Assembly: GCF_964340395.1 (NCBI RefSeq)
Contig: NC_135554.1
Coordinates: 5,492,975-5,556,974 of the forward strand
Direction: 5' to 3'
Source: Glandiceps talaboti
Lineage: Eukaryota; Hemichordata; Enteropneusta; Spengelidae
Length of the DNA: 64,000 bases
Part shown: piece by piece, positions 54,681-64,000 of the stretch
Numbering within the stretch: position 1 is the first letter of the stretch
How the letters are laid out: every line of letters begins with the position of its first letter
Position numbers and translations under genes: made by a program
The notes under the pieces: model-generated
Told to the model about the DNA's origin: nothing
What the model saw: only the letters and a program-made list of their open reading frames with translations
Databases searched by the model: none

Positions 54681-55531
54681 AGACCAATACAATTTTGTGT
54701 ATGAAAACAAACACCGTGATTTAATCTTAGTATTGAACAATACAGGACAGCAAAGTTTGACAAAACACTAATCATTTACACTTAAAATGTCACAAAATTG
54801 TTATTATATTAACAATATAAATAGAAATAGAAAGTTTATATTTTACCAATTTCAATCAATAATTGTTTCCATTTACCCAAATTATTAGTTCGACAGAATG
54901 TAAAATAGCATTAATTTTGATATCTGACGTTACAACCTACAAAAGATACATTTATTTATTAAATCTGGTTTTTGACCATTTAATTGAAACCATAAACGTC
55001 ACACTTAGAATCAAATTCTAAGCTTCGATCGTCTAGAAAAATCATCGCAATACCAGACAAGCACAGCTTTTTTTACTTATCATTTGTTTTCGTGCTGCAA
55101 ATTAACTTGTCATCAGTTACGATATTTTCATCTTTATCGAAAAGTTGACTTGTATTTCTAATTATCTTAACGTTAAGAAATATTTATAATTCAATCTAAG
55201 AGGCTGTTATTTAGGTATGATACATCGTGTCATGCCAATACTATCAGTTATTAACGAAAGGACCGGGTTGGTCCAGGCAAGAGGGTGCCCTCTCACGGCG
55301 TACCTTAGAGACTAGTCGTCATTCTATCAAAGTTTCTTAAAAATTCATGGTAAAGTGTACGAGAAAGAACAAAATCATCAAAATCTCTGGATAGCGTAAA
55401 CTTGTTAAACATGTCATTTTCTATTGTCTAGCTCCGTACACAATCGTCGGGCTAAAGAAAGAGTTTCAAAATCCGGCACACATATTGGTAAAACATGTTG
55501 ATATAGCTTATGGTGGTATATTGAAGTCACA
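54681..55531. other. 3' flank of the FG-GAP-like gene, nothing recognised
   Basis: AT-rich, with no clear AATAAA close to the stop at 55532. Confidence 0.4.
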
Positions 55532-56002
55532 TCAAACGAAAGGGCCAGGCATGCCATTCTTTAACGGTGCTAAAGTTTGGACGTACACCCTGTTTTCTTT
55601 CCAGGCAGGGATGAAAATCTCTTCGTATCCGTCGTTGTCTACATCCATTAGAGACACGGAACCTACCATACCAGGAGAAGTAAAAATAACAGTTTTATGG
55701 TAGTTCCAGTCATTTGAATCATCGTCACTGTTGGGTTGAATGAAATAAATGATTCCATCGTCATCACCACTCACTAGTGATAGAGGGCGCTTTCTGTCAG
55801 GCTCACTGTGAAGATGAAGAGAAACCAGTAACAAATGACTTGATTATTTGTGTCACATGATAATACAGCAGACAGTAGAAACTAATGACCAAATCTGTTG
55901 TCAAATATATGTTTTTGGTTTTTGTTTGATTGTTTATTTATTTTCTCGTTCGTTCTTTCGTTTTTGTTTATTGTTGTTGTTGTTGTTGTTATTATTATTA
56001 TT

Positions 56003-56052
<50 letters not shown>

Positions 56053-59000
56053 AGCTTTGTAAAAGGACCATGGTTGAATCAAAAGTTTTTCGCATATCTC
56101 ATCATCAGTGGAGCTTCAAGAATTATTAGATAGGATAATTCGTTCGTTCTGGACAAATTTATTCTACAATTCTACCAGAAATTAAGGTTGACCAATGATG
56201 ACTCTTGTTTGGAACTTTAAAAAGTTCTTAATATCTTACACTCCATTGACCTGTAGTTGTTTACATATACATTTAAAATAAAGAAATTTTCAAAAGTTAA
56301 AAATATAATGATATATTATTTTACCTCATTGGTGTGAAGAGGAATCCCGATCCCGGGGCGCCATTACCTTCCATGTCACCAGCATCGAATCCATAGGCTA
56401 AAAGATGGGCAGGCCACTCCTCAGTCAGGAAGTTATCTGGAATTTCATATGCCATCACAGAACCGTTCCAATTTCTGTGCAGAGAAAAGGGTCGGTTTAG
56501 AATAATCCATCAGAGCTTGGTGTAACAGTGTTAGTGTTAAAATTAATATACTTATTCATGACGCTTTTCAGTCTGTAAGATATACCGTGAAGTGCGCCCC
56601 CATCGGCCTTAACAGTAAAGAGGAAACTGGTGGAGGTACCGTGGAAAGACTCTATCGTCGAGGTCTTTTTAAAGTTTTCTCTAACCACCTCTCAAACCAA
56701 CAATTACTTCCTTACAGTCAGAAACTCAAAACGCACATGTACAACATTTTATGGTTTATTTTTTAACTAGAAGCAATCAAGCTTAAGTTCGTAAATTACC
56801 CAAAGTCTATCTCTCGTTGAATTAGCCCAAGATACTTTGTATGTCTCAGTTTGTAAAACGCTTGGTATAATATATCTCGCGAGATTGCTAACGATAGTTT
56901 ACAAATAGCGAATTAATGATGTCTTGCATGAAGTAAACTTACTTGTTGACCGTTACCATGACATCCAACCTGCCATCGTTATTCATATCACCTATCTATA
57001 ATCAAAAGATGAAATATAGGGATACAATAGTCAATATAAATGTAACAATAAACTATACAATATGATGTAATTTGCTGCATGGTATTAATCAACAGTGAAC
57101 AGTACAGTACGGAATTGAAGTCTCCACTCCAGTACATTGTCTGTCTAGACTTAGTAAGTTTATTTCCTATCAGTGGATTGTTCATCATCTACCAGTTATT
57201 CCACTCAGTTTTGGGTACACGCTGGTGGTTAGAAATGATCACCAACAAATGTAGGAGTTGTTCTTTTTATATAGATTACTATTCTCCATACACAAGTTCT
57301 CTTTATTCCACTTTTAGTAGGGAAACACCCACGTTTTGAACAAATCACTTGTTCTTCTCCAATGTCTAAAGTGGAGCATGTTCAAAACATGTCTGTTTCT
57401 CAATCAAAAGTGAAAGAAGATAACTTGTGTATGTATCAATAGTGTTTCCATGGTGAACATACAAAGTGTTATCGTTTATTTGGTATACTTACATCTAAGT
57501 CAAAGTAGTGACCACGCCCCTCTTCAATAACTCTCTGTCGTACATTATCAGGATTGGCCCAAGAACCTTGTGGATCTAGTGTACGAAACAACCGTGACGA
57601 TACTTTGGTTACTTTTCTAGGTTAAGTTAATATTAGTTTGTCAAAATGTTCCATGGGGTGAACGGGAGGTGGAGGGGGGGGGCACTATTAAATTATGGTT
57701 GTCTATAAACTCAGTGTTCCAATAAAATAACGTGTAAAGAATCAAAACTGTATTTTAAACAAATCGATACTCGTCAAAATTAGCTTTATCTTGTCGTCTA
57801 AATATTTTTATGGTTTTCAAGAAAAGTATTTTGTCAATTAATGAACCATTCCTAACTTAGGAAAGGGAAAGTGTGGTTTGTGATACATGACTGTCACAGT
57901 AGAGTCTAATTTATAGTCTTTTGAACAGCAAGATGACCCAATGACAAACGAAACGGACAAAGAAAAAGTAAAATAACAGACGTTTGATTTCAATGAAAAA
58001 TATTCAGATAATGAGTATTCCTCTCAGTGCAGGTCAATTCGGTTAGATTGTGTAGTATTTACTGTTTACCTGACGGGTCATATAACACTTTTTTTTCATA
58101 TACTTTTTTGAGAATTTCCACCCACCTTCAGTCCACGTGAGAGTCAATTTCTCTGTGAAATACTGTGTACTAATAATACAAAGTTTGGATGTTCCGTCAG
58201 GAAGGGTTAGTTCTACCGTTTTGAAGAAGCAGTCTGGTCCATCTATCAAAACATGGGGTACCCAGGGTGTCTGTTCCAATGAACCGGGGTTTTCGAACCA
58301 CAGTAACTCAACGTAGTAGACGTACTCCTCACCACCTATAGGGAGAGAAAAAAAATATCAGAATTTACAATTTCATACTAGTAGAATTTTTCTGTCCGGT
58401 TGTCATGTCGAGACTTTCCTTTCCTCGTATATCTTAACTTCTAGTGAACTTTAATTTCATTCATTCGTACTACAGGTCAATTGCGGAACAATGATATTCT
58501 AGAGTACTCACCTTTGTCACAGTATGTTCTGGCGGTGAGGGCGTCCTTCAAACCATCTTTATTCATGTCAATCCATTCAATTCGGTGATAGAACCAAGGC
58601 CTGTCGTCAACGTCAACAGATATGATTATTGGATGACCTGTGGAAGCCAGAACGTGATGAGTAGTTTGGAGTTATAAAATTATTATTTAATAGGCAAAAA
58701 CATATTTCAGAATTTCAGAATAGACAGAATTATTTCGAGTTTTCCCTCCATCATTATGGCTGTCTTACTCATCTTCTGTTGGTTAAAACAGACCTTCAAA
58801 CATAAAATATTCACAGATTATCTGCCGTCACTTACTGTGACAACGTATGATAAGGTAATTCTATTCATATATTGTTCATCGTTTTCTTACCTGGAATGCC
58901 ATGTTTGTGTGGATTCATAATGTTGAGGGCGCCCCATATTTTCTCAGCAACCATGAAACCTGACGCTATCCACATGTAACCATCTTCACCCGCCACATCG

Positions 59001-59810
59001 GCTGGAGGGAAAATGGGTTTTATATTATGTTACATTTCAATCTCTTGGTCGTATTTCTACTTTCCATCTTATTAGTAATAACATTTTCGACTGTGATACC
59101 CATGATCAGAATTTGTGTTTTGTGATTCTGTTTTCTAAAATCTTGTTCGCCTCAGTCGGTTTAATATTGACTGCATCGTATGGAATGATACATATAAATG
59201 AACGAATTAATTATGAAGAGGAAAAACGTAAACGCGAGACAACTATACGTAATGTAGAGCAAACATGATCAGCCAAGACAAGACAAAACACAACACAACA
59301 CAACACAACACAACACAACACAACACAACACAACACAACACGACACGACACGACACGACACGACAAGACAAGACAAGACAAGACACGACACGACACGACA
59401 CGACACGACAAGAGACGAGACGAGACTAAACGAGACAAGACAAGACAAGACAAGACAAGACAAGACGATACGAGACAAGACAAGATGGCAAGACACTTAC
59501 CTGGAATTTCTTTGAGTTCGTTAGGCCAATAGATATCACTAGTCATCAGTTCAGGTTCAATAGATCCCAGTCTGTCTAATTGTCGGCCTATATCTCCTAC
59601 CATGTAGACTTCGTCTTGCACTTCTGGTATGGCTTGTAAGGTTGTAACGAATAAATCATACGTGTCTATATCAGCGTTATAGACAACCCTAGAATAGCCA
59701 GGCCGCTGCACATCAAAGTAGCCTAGAGTACGTGGTTTAATTGAGACCACTAGGGGTAAGAGTACAAAGAACAGGCTGATGAGAAACGTATAGTTGATAG
59801 ACTTCGTCAT
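55532..59810 (-). CDS. Secreted protein with FG-GAP/VCBS-like repeats (eight exons)
   Basis: Exons are 59810-59501, 59001-58891, 58637-58512, 58335-58122, 57616-57493, 56995-56943, 56474-56325 and 55805-55532. All have GT-AG borders and matching phases, total 1362 nt, about 453 aa. The donor of exon 4 is uncertain: GTGGGT at 58125 looks stronger, but only GTGG at 58121 keeps the frame. Residues 1-23 form a signal peptide (MTKSINYTFLISLFFVLLPL). Repeats with calcium-loop motifs follow: DMNKDGLKDA, DMNNDGRLDV and DVDNDGYEEIF, each followed by hydrophobic strands as in FG-GAP/integrin-alpha-type beta-propeller blades, plus GDDDGIIYFI. There is no membrane anchor. It is probably an extracellular calcium-binding beta-propeller; partner and function are unknown. 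Confidence 0.9.
55968..56053. repeat. (GTT)n(ATT)n(GTT)n trinucleotide repeat
   Basis: Lies within the last intron of the FG-GAP-like gene. Confidence 0.97.
59270..59482. repeat. Pentanucleotide array (AACAC)n/(GACAC)n/(AAGAC)n
   Basis: Blocks of related pentamers change by single bases along the array. On the gene strand it starts about 18 nt after the exon 1 donor of the FG-GAP-like gene. Confidence 0.95.
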
Positions 59811-61005
59811 TTTTTACAATCAGACTTGTTTCAGATATCAGTGAAATAATACTTGTACAGTTTGACGAGTTCCTGTCAACTAATGATGGTCGTACTCAAC
59901 TCGTTGCCTTTTTATAACAATAATAATCTTATGATCAAACAAAAAACATTTTTTTTTAATTTCATAAGATTATTATGATTATCATAATCGCATTCGAGAT
60001 TCTAATCTCAATCAAACATTTACGTTCTTGCCCCATCATTATTGAACCCACCATTACAAATTCCAAATTCTTATAAAAATTCTTCATGAAAAATTTCGAC
60101 TGATGTATAAATGTAATCATTGACAAGTATATATTACCATGATCCTCTGTAGTCACGTGATAATTCACAATTTAAAGTAATGTTTCAAAACAACCCACCC
60201 AACATAACGGCTTCGTAAAATTAAAACTTCGTCACACATATTTTGATATTTTATTGTTATTTTTAATAACATTTCTAACAAGTTAACAAATTAATACTTG
60301 CCACTTGGTTATAAACTTTATAAACTTAATAACAAGATGACATATTTTAGAAAATGATCACCGCATTAATATTGTTACTATTAAAACTAAATGTACTGAA
60401 ATGATAGTAAGCTTGCAGTGGGCTGGTAAAAGGCAAAAAGAATAATGTTGAGATTCAAGTTACACACCTTTTAAAACAGGTAGAGTCGTTATTGGTTTTG
60501 GTTTGTTTATTCGTTAATTTTCGGGGACATGACATTTCTATTATTCTTTCTTAAATTCTGATTTTCATACCAAACTATATAAAAAATGTCAGCAGGGTAT
60601 AACTATGTCGGATAATGAGAATCATACAATTATTCATCTGTGAGTAATGACGGCTGTCTTAGTTACCTTCCGGATTATTATATTAATCACCCACAAGATA
60701 ATGATATTAATAAGACGTCCGGACACAGACAACCCGGTTATTTTGACTTTGCGTCCCAGTAAGTCTGACCCTGCACTGATAAGGAGGATAGCCAACCCTG
60801 ACACGTGGACATGTCCTCCTTAACGACAGTAAGACAGCAAGAGTATGAATCATACCATCAACTAATTATGATTTAATCTAGCAATAGATTTTCCCCAAAT
60901 TAATTGACATGTTAATTTTTTTATTGTTTAAGTTACGAGGAATCGTCTAGGAGCAGATGCATAATGAAATGAAAATCATGGGCTACTCATGTGAACAAAG
61001 TTTTG
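59811..61005. other. Upstream region of the FG-GAP-like gene
   Basis: The promoter is expected just above 59810. No motif can be defended. The remainder is AT-rich with no recognised gene. A short GATAAGGAGGA/TCCTCCTT inverted pair lies near 60780-60822. Confidence 0.4.
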
Positions 61006-61009
61006 TTTT

Positions 61010-61302
61010 AAAGGAGACCTGTATGGAAACAATGTACGAACAGATAGAGAGTTTAATAGAGTGAGTTACTGGCAGAAGGCGGTGATGAGTTTATTGTACG
61101 GACATAGATTGAACTCTAGAGTAGGATGTTGAAAGACGACACGTAGTATACACAAAAGGACTTTTCTTAGAGGAGATAAGTATGGAAAACACACAAAGAC
61201 TAAAAGGAGGCAGACACTGGTAGAAGGTCGTCAAATACTGACTATTATATATATGGACATACACTGAGCACTGGGGTAGGATACTGAAAGACGACACCTA
61301 GA
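61010..61302. repeat. Diverged tandem duplication, about 165-bp period
   Basis: Both copies contain CACTGGTAGAAGG/TTACTGGCAGAAGG, then GGACATA, then GTAGGAT(G/A)(T/C)TGAAAGACGAC. They are roughly 75-80% alike by eye. Confidence 0.7.
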
Positions 61303-63220
61303 AACAAAATAATTTACTATTGGTCATATACTTCTCTTTGGCCATATATTTCTCTTAGTGCAAAACACATTATTGGCAATATACCTATATACTATATACT
61401 CTTAGTTCATTGTTCTTGTATATGTTATACAACTCTAGTTCTATCTGTTTGATTTGTACAGCAATGAGTAAGCATGCAAATAAATACAGTATGCTAAATG
61501 TCTCCTTTTTCCAACAGACTTTCCAAATTAAGTATGATATAAATAAAGTCTTTGGGCATTGAAAGGTTATTGGTTCAGTCAAAGACATCTGTAATACTAT
61601 AACACTATGCATATTTGATGATACAAAGTTCCGAATGAACTTTTACCGAATTATTTATCAGACGTTATTCACTTGAAACCAACCGGGCACTCAGGTCATC
61701 GGCCAAATATATATTTCTTAGCACTTATAATTACTACTTGTCATGTGGTTGGCTTAGTTTCCAAAATGATCCACACTCAGAATTACTATCAACACTTTTA
61801 GTTATGTCAAACGCCCTCTATTCTCGACCTCGAGAAACTTCTATGTGCACTGCACCTCTGACCTTCACACAGTACTGAAAACCTGGGCTTTTAAACCGAT
61901 TAATTAATTAATTAATTGCTTATTTATTGATGAATGATTGACTGGTATATCGTTTTCAAGTGGTAGTAATAATACTGATTTTTATTAGCAATCCAAACTA
62001 ATTTAACTATCCGGTGTAATGATTTGAAAATCTTGCTTCTTACATACAATAAACTTTAATCGTGATTAGGAAAATACGAATGGAAATGATTTTAATGTTT
62101 ATGCAGATCTCAATACCATAACGCAGAAATTTGCATCCCATCCCAGGATTACATTATTTATAGTAATCTTGATAACATGCAGGGCAGAACGACTTTATAA
62201 TCTAAATGTACTCATTTCCATCACCTCAGTGGATTTAGATTTGATGGGAATCAACAGGTGGGTGTTGTCGTAATACAAGACTGGTGATATTTGGTATGTA
62301 GTATGTCAACAGTTTTAGGTACACAAGGTCTCAGACGATAACAGAACAAAATAGTTCACGGGTTTGGAAGGTTAGTGATAATAGTAAAAAAGGAGCTAAT
62401 GAATAAAATGATCTGGTAACACTTTTCACAGTCACTTTATTGATAAATGTACATACTCATAGGCATATACGACCACCTTTCTCAAATGTCATCGAATTAT
62501 GTACAGCGCCCCCAATGGCACATTTTTTCACTACTTCCTTTTTTATTTCTAATCATCACAACAACCATAGTTTTCATCACTATTCTCACCAAGTATATTC
62601 CTTCATAATCTTTTTTTTTCTTCATAATGTTCCTACTACTATTTTAAAATCCTCTTCGGGAGATTCACTGCCACGGGACAAATTTAATGTGCTCATCTCT
62701 GTACAAGCGTGTGTACTTGTACGTGTGTTTGATGACAAGCCTTACGATAGATTACCCGGCCTAGCTAGTTCTGTGCACCACCGTCAGCACAGGATCTGTG
62801 AGTTACCAGTGGATACTGATTTAGTCTGGGTACTGAAACTAGTTGCCCGGTGGATAATTTTGATTGTGTGTGGCAGAGTGGAATAAGCAGAATAGTTACG
62901 TTTTTTTTACGGGTTTCCATTTTTGGATATTCCAGTTTTGCATGGTGGATAGATAGATGTGTTGATTAAAAGTATGTTAACTCTATGATATCACTACATA
63001 GTAGTATCCAAATACATTAACATACAATCATTGAATCAAAGCCCAATAAATTATGGACGACACAAAATTGCTGAAATAATTCACCAAATACTAGACAGTG
63101 AGAGAATGAAATATAGTATGCATCAAAGGCATTATTTATAGTCATGTATGAAGTGTATGTATGTACTTGTATATGTTTATAAATTAAAATTACATCAAAA
63201 TATTCATACACCACTGTCTT
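61303..63220. other. Noncoding region, no gene recognised
   Basis: A 148-codon open frame at 62440-62886 shows low-complexity His/Phe-rich sequence and no family signature. It is not accepted as a gene. Confidence 0.4.
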
Positions 63221-63239
63221 TGTGTAATCAGTGAAAAGT

Positions 63240-63957
63240 ACACTAGCCTGGAATCTCTGCTATTCTCCAGACTACTACAGTATTGACTAGCCTGGAATCT
63301 CTACTATTCTCCAGACTACTACAGTACTGACTAGCCTGGAATCTCTATTATTCTCCAGACTACTAAAGTACTGACTAGCCTGGAATCTCTACTATTCTCC
63401 AGACTACTAAAGTACTGACTAGCCTGGAATCTCTACTATTCTCCAGACTACTAAAGTACTGACTAGCCTGGAATCTCTACTATTCTCTAGACTACTAAAG
63501 TACTGACTAGCCTGGAATCTCTACTATTCTCCAGACTACTAAAGTACTGACTAGCCTGGAATCTCTACTATTCTCCAGACTACTACAGTACTGACTAGCC
63601 TGGAATCTCTGCTATTCTCCAGACTACTACAGTACTGACTCGCCTGGAATCTCTACTATTCTCCAGACTACTACAGTACTGACTAGCCTGGAATCTCTAC
63701 TATTCTCCAGACTACTACAGTACTGACTAGCCTAGAATCTCTACTATTCTCCAGACTACTAAAGTACTGACTAGCCTGGAATCTCTACTATTCTCCAGAC
63801 TACTACAGTACTGACTAGCCTAGAATCTCTACTATTCTCCAGACTACTACAGTACTGACTAGCCTGGAATCTCTTATTCTCCAGACTACTACAGTACTGA
63901 CTAGCCTGGAATCTCTTCTATTCTCCAGACTACTACAGTACTGACTAGCCTGGAATC
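63240..63957. repeat. Minisatellite, 44-bp unit, about 16 copies
   Basis: The unit reads TGACTAGCCTGGAATCTCTA, then CTATTCTCCAGACTACTACA, then GTAC. CTACAG and CTAAAG variants form runs of neighbouring copies. CTGGA and TCCAG within the unit can form a short hairpin. It is unrelated in sequence to the other 44-bp array. Confidence 0.97.
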
Positions 63958-64000
63958 TATGGAAGTATTATGTACTTGATTAAATCTTATAGATAACAAA

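Noticed and set aside
54252-54775. Val-Cys and Met-Tyr-Val repeat ORFs
   Set aside because: They come from a compound CA/CATA microsatellite.
58043-58121. Lys-rich continuation of exon 4 in the FG-GAP-like gene
   Set aside because: It is open only by chance past the donor. Including it (donor CAG|GTAAAC at about 58069) does not restore phase with the next exon.
62440-62886. 148-codon plus-strand ORF
   Set aside because: It has low-complexity His/Phe composition, no family signature and no splice or promoter support.

Overview
The window is nuclear DNA from an invertebrate animal. It has spliced genes with GT-AG introns, AT-rich noncoding sequence, very abundant micro- and minisatellites, and remains of eukaryotic DNA transposons and a LINE. 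The gene families (PTCHD3-like patched protein, secreted FG-GAP-like protein, short sulfotransferase-like protein, tandem C2H2 zinc fingers) are typical of marine invertebrates such as hemichordates, cephalochordates, echinoderms or brachiopods/molluscs. I cannot name the species.

Four protein genes can be modelled with consistent splice sites and reading phases. (1) A C2H2 zinc-finger gene on the minus strand (8010 to 4180, two coding exons, 527 aa, 11 fingers). (2) A patched-domain (PTCHD3-like) membrane protein on the plus strand (17611 to 24556, two exons, 896 aa). (3) A P-loop sulfotransferase-like gene on the minus strand (53628 to 51181, an 11-nt first coding exon plus one large exon, 274 aa). 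(4) A secreted protein with FG-GAP-like DxNxDG calcium-loop motifs on the minus strand (59810 to 55532, eight exons, about 453 aa). Nothing suggests that these genes act together in a pathway.

Layout: 1-4.1 kb holds degenerate repeats and microsatellites. 4.2-8.0 kb is the zinc-finger gene, with a Crypton-like fragment and a MITE in its intron. 8.3-12.0 kb holds a palindromic MITE, a 103-bp repeat and a 2.5-kb array of 44-bp units. 12-17.5 kb is repeat-rich and includes a 5'-truncated LINE carrying a restriction-like endonuclease domain. 17.6-24.6 kb is the patched-like gene. 24.6-40.3 kb has no recognisable gene, only simple repeats. 40.3-49.4 kb is a nest of mobile DNA: a 2.96-kb TIR element, a decayed DDE transposase, a hierarchical satellite (five 31-bp monomers per 155-bp unit) that flips orientation in its middle and is interrupted by an 857-bp TIR element, and an integrase-type gene fragment cut off by the satellite. 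50-60 kb holds the sulfotransferase-like and FG-GAP-like genes. 60-64 kb is noncoding and ends in a second, unrelated 44-bp minisatellite.

The most distinctive structures are the inverted 31/155-bp higher-order satellite with its internal, precisely datable transposon insertion, and a perfect 122-bp palindrome flanked by a 10-bp direct repeat.
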